A DNA stretch of 64,000 nt from Methylobacterium brachythecii (lineage in GTDB: Bacteria > Pseudomonadota > Alphaproteobacteria > Rhizobiales > Beijerinckiaceae), in assembly GCF_014196345.1 (NCBI RefSeq), contig NZ_JACIDN010000001.1:62001-126000 (forward strand), written 5' to 3'. Below the pieces are notes generated by a model. The model did no database searches. It was not told the origin of the DNA and saw only the letters and a program-made list of their open reading frames with translations. A program made the translations under genes and the position numbers. Below are positions 37,205 to 46,004 of the stretch, piece by piece; position 1 is the first letter of the stretch, and every line of letters starts with the position of its first letter.

Positions 37205-37660
37205 TTGGGGCTCGACGACGAAATCGCGATCCTCGCCGCCGCACCCGTGTTCGAGTTCTTCGATTCCGGCGCGCTTCGACTGCTGACCTTTGCCGGCGAG
37301 CGCGTCCTGCTCGAGCCTGGTGAACGCTTGTTCGAGCGCGGCGACAAGGCCGATGGCGGGTTCATCGTCCTGTCGGGGACGGTCGAACTCAAGGGCCCGG
37401 GCGGCACACCGGTCCTGGCCGGCCGCTCCGCCCTGATCGGCCGCACGGCCTTGTTCGCCAAGGGAAAACGTCCGACCGACGCCGTCGCGACGTCCAGCGT
37501 CGAGCTCATGCGGATCACCACGCAGCTCATGACCCGCGTGCTGAAAGAATTCCCGGATGCCGCCACCGCGATCTACGACTGGCTGGCCGATGACCTCGGC
37601 GAACTCAGCCGCGGGTTGGAGACGGTGCGGGCGAGGCTGACGGACACCAAGGCGCGGTAA
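37205..37660 (+). CDS. Stand-alone cyclic nucleotide-binding domain protein
   Basis: The product is 151 residues. The only in-frame start at the expected place is a TTG at 37205, preceded by GGAGG about 11 bases upstream. It is a Crp-type beta-barrel: L-E-P-G-E-R-L-F-E-R-G-D-K-A-D-G-G-F-I-V-L-S-G near residue 36, then A-L-I-G-R-T-A-L-F. There is no helix-turn-helix after it, so it is not a transcription factor by itself. The usual phosphate-binding R-(S/T)-A is replaced by K-R-P-T-D-A, so nucleotide binding is uncertain. A role with the adjacent response regulator is possible. Confidence 0.7.
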   Translation: MGLDDEIAILAAAPVFEFFDSGALRLLTFAGERVLLEPGERLFERGDKADGGFIVLSGTVELKGPGGTPVLAGRSALIGRTALFAKGKRPTDAVATSSVELMRITTQLMTRVLKEFPDAATAIYDWLADDLGELSRGLETVRARLTDTKAR

Positions 37661-37689
37661 GCGCCCACGCGCTTTCGCCGGCGCGGCCG

Positions 37690-38118
37690 TCAGACGCCCA
37701 CCACCGTCAGAATGGTTCCTTCGGCACCCGTCACGCGGACCCGTGTTCCCGCCGGCATGTCCGGCCCGGAGATACGCCAGAGCGTATCGTCGAGACGCAT
37801 GCCGCCGCGGCCCGCGACGATGGGGGTCTCCAGCACGACCTCGCGGCCAACCAGCCCGCGCACGCCGCGATTCAGCAGCGGGACCTCGGCGTGGTTGAGC
37901 CGAGTCGCGATCGTCACCGTAATGGCCGAGAGCAGCGCGAAGAGCGGCAGTTGCGCCTGCCAAGGCAGGTCCACACCCGCCTCGACGAGCCCCGTGACGA
38001 AGGCGGCAAGGCCGAGCCAGACCAGAAAGATGCCGGGCAGCAGCAACTCGCCGCCCATCAATAGGAGCCCGGCGAGAATCCAGCCCCAGGCCGGATCGAT
38101 GGCGGAGAGGTCGCTCAT
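37690..38118 (-). CDS. NfeD-family membrane protein
   Basis: The product is 142 residues. Two or three membrane segments occupy about residues 12-75, followed by a soluble OB-fold domain with G-L-V-G-R-E-V-V-L-E and V-R-V-T-G-A-E-G-T. NfeD proteins partner with SPFH/stomatin proteins in membrane-quality or lipid-domain complexes. Its ATG overlaps the stop of the SPFH gene by 4 bp (ATGA), so the two are translationally coupled. Confidence 0.88.
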   Translation of the reverse strand: MSDLSAIDPAWGWILAGLLLMGGELLLPGIFLVWLGLAAFVTGLVEAGVDLPWQAQLPLFALLSAITVTIATRLNHAEVPLLNRGVRGLVGREVVLETPIVAGRGGMRLDDTLWRISGPDMPAGTRVRVTGAEGTILTVVGV

Positions 38119-39119
38119 GGCGCCGTGGTGGGCTTGATCGCAGGCGTGCCGACCCGCGGCGGCAGGCCGGCGCTGCGAGTGCCCTGCCCGGTCCCACCGT
38201 CACCGAAGACGCTGCGCGTGATCTCGGCAATGCCGCCCAGCGTGCCGGCGAGCGCCGCCGCCTCGATCGGCACCACCACGACCCGCTGATTCGGCGCCGT
38301 GGCGATGGCCTTGACTGCCTCGACGTATTTCTCGGCCACCAGGAAGTTCGCGGCGGCGATGTCACCCTTGGAGATCGCCTCGCTGACCATGCCGGTGGCC
38401 TTGGCCTCGGCTTCCGCGGAGCGCTCGCGCGCCTCGGCATCGCGGAAAGCGGCTTCCTTGCGGCCCTCGGCTTCGAGAATGGCCGATTGCTTGCGGCCTT
38501 CCGCGCGCAGGATCTCCGCCTGCCGCTGGCCCTCGGCCTCCAGCACCGAGGCGCGCTTTTCGCGTTCGGCCTTCATCTGGCGGGCCATCGAGCCGGCGAG
38601 GTCGGCCGGCGGCAGGATGTCCTTGATCTCGACGCGGTTCATCTTGACGCCCCAGGGCGCGCCGGCCGCGTCGAGCACCTTGAGCAGGCGGTCGTTGATC
38701 TCGTCGCGATGCGAGAGCAGCTGGTCGAGATCCATCGAGCCAACCACGGTGCGGATGTTGGTCATGGTCAGCGTCAGCAGCGCCGTTTCGAGGTTCGAGA
38801 TCTCGTAGGAAGCGCGAGCCGCGTCGAGCACTTGGTAGAACACCACCGCGTCGATCCGCACCCCGGCATTGTCGCGGGTGAAGGCCTCCTGGCTCGGCAC
38901 CTCGACGACCTGCTCCATCACGTTCACCCGCCGGCCGACGCGCTCGATGTAGGGAATGATCAGTCCGAGCCCGGATTGCAGGGAGCGGTTGTAGCGTCCG
39001 AAGCGCTCCACGGTGTGGACGAAGCCTTGCGGGATCGTGCGGATGCCGATCGCCAGCGTCACGATGACAAGCAGCGCGAAAGCGATCGCGACGGCGCTCA
39101 CCCCGATCGAAATGGTCAT
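38115..39119 (-). CDS. SPFH/Band 7 (stomatin/QmcA-like) membrane protein
   Basis: The product is 334 residues from the ATG at 39119. An N-terminal membrane anchor (A-I-A-F-A-L-L-V-I-V-T-L-A) is followed by the SPFH domain: I-P-Q-G-F-V-H-T-V-E-R-F-G-R-Y near residue 28, then D-N-A-G-V-R-I-D-A-V-V-F-Y. A coiled coil made of E-A-E-G-x-x-x-A-type repeats spans roughly residues 195-245. The C-terminus is Gly/Pro-rich. It matches QmcA/stomatin proteins that oligomerise on membranes. nfeD follows with a 4-bp overlap. Confidence 0.92.
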   Translation of the reverse strand: MTISIGVSAVAIAFALLVIVTLAIGIRTIPQGFVHTVERFGRYNRSLQSGLGLIIPYIERVGRRVNVMEQVVEVPSQEAFTRDNAGVRIDAVVFYQVLDAARASYEISNLETALLTLTMTNIRTVVGSMDLDQLLSHRDEINDRLLKVLDAAGAPWGVKMNRVEIKDILPPADLAGSMARQMKAEREKRASVLEAEGQRQAEILRAEGRKQSAILEAEGRKEAAFRDAEARERSAEAEAKATGMVSEAISKGDIAAANFLVAEKYVEAVKAIATAPNQRVVVVPIEAAALAGTLGGIAEITRSVFGDGGTGQGTRSAGLPPRVGTPAIKPTTAP

Positions 39120-39282
39120 GCAGGCCCTCGACTGATTCCGCGAACGAGCTTCAGTGTATGGCGTCTCCCGTGTCAGTTGAAAGTAACGCCGCGCACCTGT
39201 GCGAAGACTGTCGTCGAAGCCCGGCATAGGGTGATTTCGGGTGGCAACGGCGTTGCTTCCATCCTGACGAAAGGCGTGTCCC

Positions 39283-39996
39283 ATGACCTCCGCACAACGG
39301 GTGTTCGTGCTGACCGGAGCCGGCGTCTCGGCGGAGAGCGGGCTCGGCACCTTCCAGGATCGCGGCGGGATCTGGAGCCGCTTCGACCCGATGGCACTCG
39401 CCACACCCGAGGCCTTCGCCCGCGATCCCGCGCTGGTCCACGAATTCTATAACCTGCGCCGCAGCGGCGTGGTCGCAGCCACGCCCAACGCTGCGCACGA
39501 GGCCTTGGCTCGGCTCGAAAGCCGCCTGCAGGAACGCGGCGCGACCCTCTTCCTCTGCACGCAGAACGTCGATGACCTGCACGAGCGAGCGGGCAGCCGC
39601 GCCGTGACGCACATGCATGGCGAGATCCTGAAAGCGCGTTGCCTCGCCTGTGAGGCGGTTACGCCCTGGCGCGACGACCTTTCCGTCGCCACGCCCTGCC
39701 CCGCCTGCGGCCGAGCCAGTGGGATGCGGCCGGACATCGTCTGGTTCGGCGAGATGCCGAAGCATCTCGAAGCCATCGACGCGGCCCTGCGGGAGGCCGA
39801 CCTGTTCGTCGCCATCGGCACGTCTGGAGCGGTCTATCCGGCGGCCGGCTACGTCGCCCAGGCCCGCGCCCTCGGCATCCGCACCTGCGAGCTGAACCTG
39901 GAGCCCTCCGACAACGCCGCGCATTTCGACGAGGCTCGGTATGGGCCGGCGAGCGTGGTGGTGCCGGAGTTCATCGCATGGCTCCTTGGAAGGTGA
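39283..39996 (+). CDS. cobB: NAD-dependent sirtuin deacylase, class III (CobB-like)
   Basis: The product is 237 residues. It shows G-A-G-V-S-A-E-S-G-L-G-T-F near residue 12, T-Q-N-V-D-D-L-H-E-R-A-G, the catalytic His in M-H-G-E, and a zinc ribbon of two C-x2-C pairs (C-L-A-C and C-P-A-C). The motif F-Y-N-L-R-R gives the Tyr-x-x-Arg pair typical of class III/SIRT5-like sirtuins, which prefer succinyl- or malonyl-lysine. It would remove acyl groups from lysines and so tune metabolic enzymes. It is divergent from the SPFH gene. Confidence 0.92.
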   Translation: MTSAQRVFVLTGAGVSAESGLGTFQDRGGIWSRFDPMALATPEAFARDPALVHEFYNLRRSGVVAATPNAAHEALARLESRLQERGATLFLCTQNVDDLHERAGSRAVTHMHGEILKARCLACEAVTPWRDDLSVATPCPACGRASGMRPDIVWFGEMPKHLEAIDAALREADLFVAIGTSGAVYPAAGYVAQARALGIRTCELNLEPSDNAAHFDEARYGPASVVVPEFIAWLLGR

Positions 39997-40009
39997 GCCA
40001 ACGCGCTTC

Positions 40010-40047
40010 CGTCATCCCAGGGTGCCGAAGGCAAACCCGGAATGACG
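40010..40047. repeat. Palindromic repeat family 2, copy 1
   Basis: A 38-bp element 13 bp after the sirtuin stop. Read on the minus strand it begins CGTCATTCCGGGTT and ends ATGACG. These ends, and the length, are the same as in the element at 51916-51953, which lies in the opposite orientation. Confidence 0.75.
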
Positions 40048-40214
40048 AAGACCCAGACTCAGGTCGCACCCGGTTCCAAGCCGTCCTGCAGCAGAGCGTC
40101 GCGATAGCGGGGATCACGTCCCGTGTTGGACGAGGAGGCCCCAGTCGCAATCGAGAGCGCCGGTGACGTGGCCGCCCCCTCGGGAGCAGGCATCGGCCCG
40201 GGCCGCGACGGGCC

Positions 40215-40769
40215 TTAGCCCATGCACTCGTTTTCGGCCTTCTTGAAGCTCTCGGATTTCGGCTCGTGCTCGGCCGGGCGTCCGCGACCGATGACGCCGT
40301 CCGAACGACCCCGCAGATAGGTGTAGATGTCGGTGAGGTAGCACATCACGTTCTTGTTGTCGGCGAAGGCCGGCATCACGAGATTCTGCGACGAGCTGAC
40401 GTCCTTCTTTCCACCCGCGACGATGCCGGAGAAGGTCGAGAAATCGTCGGTCTTGAGCGCATCCACGAGCGAGGGCGCATAGGTCGAACCGGCTCCATCC
40501 GGACCGTGACAGACGATGCAGTTCGAATTGTAGCGCAGGTAGCCCGACATGGTCGGCCAATCGACCTTCTTGCCACCTTCCGTGACGTGGTAGGTCGGAT
40601 TGCCGTCTTTGTCGGTGTAGCGGCCGTCTTCGACCTTGGCCGGCTGGGTCGGGCCGTCGCTCTTCAAGGACGCGGCATCTGCGGAGTTCGGAGCTGCAGA
40701 CGCGGGAAATGCCATCAAGGCAAGCGTCGTAGATGCTGCGAGAAGCAGCGCTGCTGGACGGTTCTGCAC
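40215..40769 (-). CDS. Periplasmic c-type cytochrome, methanol-metabolism (four-Cys) family
   Basis: The product is 184 residues. A signal peptide is cleaved near A-S-A-A-P. One haem c site, C-I-V-C-H, lies near residue 85, and the axial Met is probably in L-V-M-P-A-F. Two extra cysteines (N-V-M-C and N-E-C-M-G) give four in all, fitting the four-Cys cytochromes linked to methanol metabolism (XoxG / cytochrome c-553i relatives). No methanol dehydrogenase is adjacent. It is divergent from a molybdenum hydroxylase, for which it may be the electron acceptor. This pairing is inferred from position only. Confidence 0.8.
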   Translation of the reverse strand: MQNRPAALLLAASTTLALMAFPASAAPNSADAASLKSDGPTQPAKVEDGRYTDKDGNPTYHVTEGGKKVDWPTMSGYLRYNSNCIVCHGPDGAGSTYAPSLVDALKTDDFSTFSGIVAGGKKDVSSSQNLVMPAFADNKNVMCYLTDIYTYLRGRSDGVIGRGRPAEHEPKSESFKKAENECMG

Positions 40770-41169
40770 GGTTTCGGCTCCGTTCGTAGTCCCTGACGAC
40801 AGTGCCGCAGGGTTGCGATCGGGACGACGCCGATTGCCTGGAATGGTTCCAGGATGCGACCTTCAATCCCGCGCAGTCCTGCCATGTGCGAAACGTCACG
40901 CCTCTCTCGCTGAGCGCAACCCGGCGGCGTCACCCAAGCCGTGGCCTGCATTGCTTGATTGTCCTGCGCGCGGATACATTATTCCCATTCCAAGATGCGG
41001 TGCGGAGGCGGGGGCCTTCGCGCTCCCGCCGGGTCAGCGCCCGGCCGGAGCGGGTTCGTCCGCATCATCCGACGATCGGACGAGCGTTCCGCTCCCGTCG
41101 ATCGCCCACTGACACCGGCTCTTCCCGTGCGTCGCTCGGCGCGCGGCGGTCTCACGACAGGATGAAGCG
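40770..41169. other. Divergent intergenic region (cytochrome c / molybdenum hydroxylase)
   Basis: This 400-bp spacer should hold both promoters. It contains a perfect 17-bp palindrome at 40837 (listed separately) and an AT-richer patch at 40951-40990. The frames crossing it look like chance GC-rich frames, so I call no gene. Confidence 0.45.
40837..40853. promoter_or_regulatory. Candidate operator palindrome
   Basis: CCTGGAA and TTCCAGG are perfect 7-bp arms around TGG. It lies 68 bp upstream of the cytochrome start and 317 bp upstream of the small subunit gene. No regulator gene is adjacent, so the factor is unknown. Confidence 0.4.
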
Positions 41170-41646
41170 ATGATCAAACTCACCGTGAACGGGACGGAGC
41201 GAAGCTTCGACGGCGACCCCGACATGCCGCTGCTCTGGTTCCTGCGCGACGAACTCGGCTTCACCGGCGTGAAGTTCGGCTGCGGCCAGGCGCTCTGCGG
41301 CGCCTGCACCATCCATCTCGGCGGCTCCGCCACGCGTGCCTGCACCACGCCGGTCTCGGCCGCGGAAGGCCAGGAAGTCCTGACCATCGAGGGCCTCTCG
41401 CCCGATGGCAACCATCCGGTCCAGGTCGCCTGGCGCGATCTCAACGTGGCGCAGTGCGGCTACTGCCAGTGCGGCCAGATCATGCAGGCGGCCTCGCTCC
41501 TCAAGGACACGCCGAAGCCCAGCGACCAGGACATCGACGACGCCATGAGCGGCAACATCTGTCGATGTGGCACCTATCCGCGTATCCGCGCGGCGATCCA
41601 TCAGGCTGCCGGCCAGTCGGCCTCCAACCAGGGAGGCAAGCTGTGA
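41170..41646 (+). CDS. Molybdenum hydroxylase small subunit, [2Fe-2S] (IorA-like)
   Basis: The product is 158 residues with two [2Fe-2S] clusters. The N-terminal plant-ferredoxin-like site is C-G-Q-A-L-C-G-A-C plus a later Cys (R-A-C-T-T). The C-terminal helical site is C-G-Y-C-Q-C-G-Q-I with C-R-C-G-T-Y. This is the usual layout of isoquinoline 1-oxidoreductase or aldehyde dehydrogenase small subunits, which pass electrons from the molybdenum centre to an acceptor. Its stop overlaps a GTG of the large subunit gene (GTGA), so the two are translationally coupled. Confidence 0.9.
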   Translation: MIKLTVNGTERSFDGDPDMPLLWFLRDELGFTGVKFGCGQALCGACTIHLGGSATRACTTPVSAAEGQEVLTIEGLSPDGNHPVQVAWRDLNVAQCGYCQCGQIMQAASLLKDTPKPSDQDIDDAMSGNICRCGTYPRIRAAIHQAAGQSASNQGGKL

Positions 41647-43988
41647 TCCACGACGCGAAGCTCATGGCCGACATCGCGGCGAACTCCTCAAAGGCTCCCG
41701 CCCTTCTCGACAACGTCAGCCGGCGCGCCACGCTCGGCGGCCTCGGCGCCCTCGTTCTCGCCCTCTCGCTTCGGGACGCGCGCGCCGACGAAGGTCAGAC
41801 CAAGGAGCAGAAGGAGAAGAAATACGGCGCCGACGGCATGCCGCACGGCTGGCAGGACGATCCGAAGATCTTCGTCGCCATTGCCGCCGATGGGACCGTC
41901 ACGGTCACCAACCATCGTTCCGAGATGGGCACGGGCGTGCGCACCTCGATCGCCTTCACCGTCGCCGACGAGCTCGAGGCGGATTGGTCGAAGGTCAAGG
42001 TGATCCAGGCCTGGGGCGACGAGACCCGCTTCGGCAACCAGGACACCGACGGTTCGCGCTCGCTCCGCCACTTCTTCCAACATTTCCGCCATGCGGGCGC
42101 CGCTGCCCGGCTGATGCTGATCCAGGCCGCCGCCAAGCAATGGGGCGTGCCGGTGGGCGAGGTGACGGCCGAGAACCACGTCATCAGCCACGCGAAGAGC
42201 GGAAAGAAAGCCGGCTACGGAGAGTTCGCGGCGGCCGCCGCCGAGCTGCCCGTGCCGCCCCGCGAGAGCGTGGTGCTCAAGGACCCGAAGGCCTTCCGAT
42301 ACATCGGCAAGGGCAAGATCGGCCTCATCGACAACCACGACATCACCACCGGCAAGGCGATCTACGGCCTCGATACCAAGCTCGACGGCATGCTTTACGC
42401 CGTCGTTGCGCGCCCAGCCGTCTATGGCGGCAAAGTGAAGAGCTTCGACGATTCCGCAACGCTCAAGATCCCCGGCGTCGTGAAGACCGTGAAGATCGAG
42501 GGCGGCGAGATACCGTCCGAGTTCATGCCGCTCGGCGGCATCGCGGTGGTCGCGAAAAACACCTGGGCTGCCATGAAAGGCCGCGAGGCCCTCAAGATCG
42601 TGTGGGATGACGGCCCGAACGCCACTTACGACACCACCACCTTCCGCAAGGAGCTGGAAGCGGCGGCCCGTCAGCCCGGCAAGGTCGTGCGCAACCAGGG
42701 CGACGTTGATGCCGCCATGGCAAAGGCGAAGACCAAGCTGCAGGCCGAATACTTCGTGCCCCACCTCGCCCAGGCTCCGATGGAGCCTCCGGCGGCAGTG
42801 GCACGGGTCAAGGACGGCGCCTGCGAGGTCTGGGCGTGCACCCAGGGCCCGCAGGCTGCCCATGACCGGCTGATGAAGCGGCTCAACCTGCCCACCGACA
42901 AGGTGAGGGTGAACGTCACGCTGCTCGGCGGCGGCTTCGGCCGCAAGTCGAAGCCCGACTACGTGGTCGAGGCGGCGCTCTGCTCGGAGGCCGTCGACGG
43001 GGCTCCCGTGAAGCTCGCCTGGACCCGCGAGGACGACCTGCACCACGGCTACTACCACACCATCTCGGTGGAGCGCCTGGAGGCCGGCCTCGACGACAAG
43101 GGCATGCCGGTGGCGTGGCTGCACCGTTCGACGGCGCCGACGATCGGCTCGATCTTCGCGCCCGATCCGAAGCACGAACTGCCGTTCGAGCTCGGCATGG
43201 GCCTGACCAACCTGCCGCTCAATCTGCCCAACGTCCGCCTCGAGAATCCGGAAGCCTCCGCGCATGTGCGCATCGGCTGGTTCCGCTCGGTCTCGAACAT
43301 CCCGCACGCCTTCGCGATCCAGTCCTTCGTGGCTGAACTCGCACATGCAGCGGGCAAGGAGCCGCTGGAATACCTGCTCGCCCTGATCGGGCCCGATCGG
43401 AAGATCGACCCGAACACGATCGGCGACGTCTGGAACTACGGTGAGGATCCGGCGCGCTACCCGATCGATACGGCGCGCCTGAAGGGCGTGATCCAGGCGG
43501 CGGCCAAGGGTGCCGGCTGGGGACGCAAGCTTGCCAAGGGCCGGGGCCTCGGTGTCGCCGGTCACTACAGCTTCGTCACCTACACGGCGGTGGCGGCCGA
43601 GGTGGAGGTCGACGACAGGGGCGAGGTGAAGGTGCACGCGGTCGACATCGCCGTCGACAGCGGAGCCCAGGTCAATCCGGAGCGAGTGCGCTCGCAGATG
43701 GAAGGCGCCGTGGTGATGGGGATGGGCCTCGCCCTGTCCTCGCAGATCACCTTCAAGAACGGCCGTGCGGAGCAGAACAACTTCGACGGCTACGAGGTGG
43801 TGCGCATCGACGCCGCTCCGAAGGACCTGCGAGTGCATCTCCTCGGCTCGGGCGACTTCAACGGCCCGCTCGGCGGCGTCGGTGAGCCCGGTGTCCCGCC
43901 GGTCGCTCCGGCCATCGCCAACGCGGTCTTCGCCGCTACTGGCCGCCGCATCCGGCAATTGCCGATCAAGGATCAGCTTTCGAGCTGA
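41643..43988 (+). CDS. Molybdopterin-binding hydroxylase large subunit (IorB-like)
   Basis: The product is 781 residues from the GTG at 41643, or 774 from the ATG at 41664. A Tat-like signal ([14 protein letters not shown]) ends near A-R-A-D, so the complex is probably periplasmic. Molybdopterin-binding motifs are G-G-G-F-G-R-K-S and, at the end, [11 protein letters not shown]. The family oxidises N-heterocycles or aldehydes, and the substrate here is unknown. The third, FAD-bearing subunit of cytoplasmic xanthine dehydrogenases is absent, which fits transfer to a cytochrome. Confidence 0.88.
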   Translation: MIHDAKLMADIAANSSKAPALLDNVSRRATLGGLGALVLALSLRDARADEGQTKEQKEKKYGADGMPHGWQDDPKIFVAIAADGTVTVTNHRSEMGTGVRTSIAFTVADELEADWSKVKVIQAWGDETRFGNQDTDGSRSLRHFFQHFRHAGAAARLMLIQAAAKQWGVPVGEVTAENHVISHAKSGKKAGYGEFAAAAAELPVPPRESVVLKDPKAFRYIGKGKIGLIDNHDITTGKAIYGLDTKLDGMLYAVVARPAVYGGKVKSFDDSATLKIPGVVKTVKIEGGEIPSEFMPLGGIAVVAKNTWAAMKGREALKIVWDDGPNATYDTTTFRKELEAAARQPGKVVRNQGDVDAAMAKAKTKLQAEYFVPHLAQAPMEPPAAVARVKDGACEVWACTQGPQAAHDRLMKRLNLPTDKVRVNVTLLGGGFGRKSKPDYVVEAALCSEAVDGAPVKLAWTREDDLHHGYYHTISVERLEAGLDDKGMPVAWLHRSTAPTIGSIFAPDPKHELPFELGMGLTNLPLNLPNVRLENPEASAHVRIGWFRSVSNIPHAFAIQSFVAELAHAAGKEPLEYLLALIGPDRKIDPNTIGDVWNYGEDPARYPIDTARLKGVIQAAAKGAGWGRKLAKGRGLGVAGHYSFVTYTAVAAEVEVDDRGEVKVHAVDIAVDSGAQVNPERVRSQMEGAVVMGMGLALSSQITFKNGRAEQNNFDGYEVVRIDAAPKDLRVHLLGSGDFNGPLGGVGEPGVPPVAPAIANAVFAATGRRIRQLPIKDQLSS

Positions 43989-44031
43989 TCGTTCGAGAGA
44001 CGACGGTGAGCAGGGTTTCGACCTCGCTCAC

Positions 44032-44123
44032 CGTCATTGCGAGCGAAGCGAAGCAATCCGGGGCCAGACCCGCGACGTCAGCCTGTCGGCCCTGGATTGC
44101 TTCGCCTACGGCTCTCAATGACG
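44032..44123. repeat. Palindromic repeat family 1, copy 2
   Basis: The left arm CGTCATTGCGAGCGAAGCGA continues with AGCAATCC; the right side carries GGATTGCTTCG and ends CTCAATGACG. It is 92 bp, the same length as copy 1, and lies between the molybdenum hydroxylase gene and the next small gene. Confidence 0.9.
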
Positions 44124-44159
44124 CGAGTGCTTGAACAACAGAGACGAAGGAAACATCCG

Positions 44160-44528
44160 ATGACGCGCATCGCGTGCCTTGCCGTTGTCTTGAGCGCATT
44201 GGCAGCCCCTGTCGCAGCCTCACCCTGCGCGGACGAGATCAAGACCCTCACCGGCAAGGTGCAGGAAGAGGGCAAGCAGGCCATCTCGGCCGGCTCCAGT
44301 GGTCAGGCCGACGCAGCCGCACGCGGTGGCCAGGGCAAGACCGGCGCCTCGGGTGAAGCATCGACGGCACCGCCCGAAAAATCCGCCGATGCCGGCAAGG
44401 GCGCCGATAAGGCTCAGGCCGCCAAGGTCGCCCTGGACGAAGCCCGTACCGCCGATGGCAAAGGCGACGAGACAGGCTGCTTGGACGCGGTTGGCCGGGC
44501 GAAGAGGCAACTCGGCACGGTGCCGTAG
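44160..44528 (+). CDS. Small secreted Ala/Gly/Lys-rich protein
   Basis: The product is 122 residues from the ATG at 44160. The signal peptide (C-L-A-V-V-L-S-A-L-A-A-P-V-A-A) ends before S-P-C-A-D. The middle is low-complexity (A-R-G-G-Q-G-K-T-G-A-S-G-E-A), and the end is a helical segment with one Cys (E-T-G-C-L-D-A-V). Two cysteines may pair. I do not recognise it. It converges with zwf; the two stop codons are adjacent with no spacer. Confidence 0.6.
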   Translation: MTRIACLAVVLSALAAPVAASPCADEIKTLTGKVQEEGKQAISAGSSGQADAAARGGQGKTGASGEASTAPPEKSADAGKGADKAQAAKVALDEARTADGKGDETGCLDAVGRAKRQLGTVP

Positions 44529-46004
44529 CTAGCCGCCGTTCGGATCCCGCCACACCCGCTCGAACGGCAGCCGCCAGGCATGCGGGGCCACGAGCTGGTG
44601 GATCGATTTCGGGCCCCAGGAGCCCGGCGCGTAGAGCCGCACCGGCGGCGGCTCGTCGAGCAGGGGCTGCGAGACCTCCCAGAGCCGCTCGATGCCCTCG
44701 GCCGTGTTGAACAGCGTGTGATCGCCGCGCATGGCGTCGAGGATCAGGCGCTCATAGGCCTCCAGCACCTCACCGACGAAGTCGGTGTCCTTCATCGAGA
44801 ACTGCATCGAGAGCTTGTCGAGGCGCATGCCCGGGCCGGGCCGCTTGCCGTAGAAGGACAGGCTCATCTTGGTGGCGTCGGCGAGGTCGAAGGTGAGGTG
44901 ATCCGGCCCCTGGGCGCCGACGCCGGAGCCCGCCGGAAACATGCTCTTGGGCGGTTCGCGGAAGGCAATGGAGATGATGCGCTGGCCCTCTGCCAGCTTC
45001 TTCCCCGTGCGCAGGAAGAATGGCACCCCCGCCCAGCGCCAATTGTCGATCCGGCATTGCAGGGCAATGAACGTTTCGGTCTCCGAGAGTGGATCGACGC
45101 CGGGCTCCGATCGGTAGCCGGCATATTGTCCGCGCACGACCTCCTTCGGGTCGATCGGGAGCATCGAGCGGAAGACCTTGTTCTTCTCCTCGCTGATCGG
45201 CCCGGATTCGAGCGAGGTCGGCGGCTCCATGGCCATGAAACCGAGGATCTGGAACAGGTGGGTGACCACCATGTCCTTGAAGGCTCCGGTGGCCTCGTAG
45301 AAGCCGGTGCGCTGGCCGAGGCCCAGCGTCTCGGGCACGTCGATCTGCACGTGATCGATGAAGGTGCGGTTCCAGATCGGCTCGAACAGGCCGTTGGCGA
45401 AGCGGAAGGCCAGGATGTTCTGGGCCGCCTCCTTGCCCAGGAAGTGGTCGATCCGGAAGATCTGCTCTTCGGTGAAAACCTCGTGCAGCCGCGCGTTCAG
45501 GGAAACCGCACTGGCGAGGTCGGTGCCGAACGGCTTCTCCATGATGATGCGAGCACGCTCGACGAGATCGGCTTCTCCCAGCAGACGTACTACCGAGAGC
45601 GCGGCGGCGGGCGGCACACTCAGGTAATGCAGGCGGCGTGTCTCACCGTCGAGCGCAGTCTCCGCACGCGCCACGGCGGCCTTCAGCACCTCCGCACCTG
45701 CCGAGAGGGGCACGTAGTCCAGCGTCTCGGCGAAGGCAGACCAGTCAGCCTCGTTGATGGGCCGGCCCGAAAACTCGTCGAGGGCCTTGCGTGTGAAGGC
45801 ACGGAAGCTGTCGGCGTCGTGCTCGTCGAGTGACACGCCGATGATCCGGTAGCCAGGGATGAATCCGGCGAGCGCGAGATGGTACAAGCCCGGCAGCAGC
45901 TTTCGCCGGGACAGATCGCCGGTGGCGCCGAACAGCACGACCACCTGCGGGAATTTCGGACCGACGCTCAGAGGAATCGTTCGCACGCTCACCACCCTCG
46001 CCAC
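44529..46004 (-). CDS. zwf: Glucose-6-phosphate 1-dehydrogenase
   Basis: The product is 491 residues. It shows the nucleotide-binding motif [10 protein letters not shown] near residue 26 and the catalytic [13 protein letters not shown] near residue 188. It oxidises glucose-6-phosphate to 6-phosphogluconolactone and makes NAD(P)H, the entry to the oxidative pentose phosphate and Entner-Doudoroff pathways. pgl and edd do not follow it here, unlike in many proteobacteria. Its promoter region faces a structured intergenic element. Confidence 0.94.
   Translation of the reverse strand: MARVVSVRTIPLSVGPKFPQVVVLFGATGDLSRRKLLPGLYHLALAGFIPGYRIIGVSLDEHDADSFRAFTRKALDEFSGRPINEADWSAFAETLDYVPLSAGAEVLKAAVARAETALDGETRRLHYLSVPPAAALSVVRLLGEADLVERARIIMEKPFGTDLASAVSLNARLHEVFTEEQIFRIDHFLGKEAAQNILAFRFANGLFEPIWNRTFIDHVQIDVPETLGLGQRTGFYEATGAFKDMVVTHLFQILGFMAMEPPTSLESGPISEEKNKVFRSMLPIDPKEVVRGQYAGYRSEPGVDPLSETETFIALQCRIDNWRWAGVPFFLRTGKKLAEGQRIISIAFREPPKSMFPAGSGVGAQGPDHLTFDLADATKMSLSFYGKRPGPGMRLDKLSMQFSMKDTDFVGEVLEAYERLILDAMRGDHTLFNTAEGIERLWEVSQPLLDEPPPVRLYAPGSWGPKSIHQLVAPHAWRLPFERVWRDPNGG

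Noticed and set aside
40955..40983. Sigma-70 promoter (TTGATT, 17-bp gap, ATTATT) for the molybdenum hydroxylase
   Set aside because: The -10 box matches the consensus at only three of six positions and it is almost 190 bp from the start; too weak to annotate.
41688..43958. A 756-residue open frame antisense to the molybdenum hydroxylase large subunit
   Set aside because: Shadow frame; no domain and no leader.
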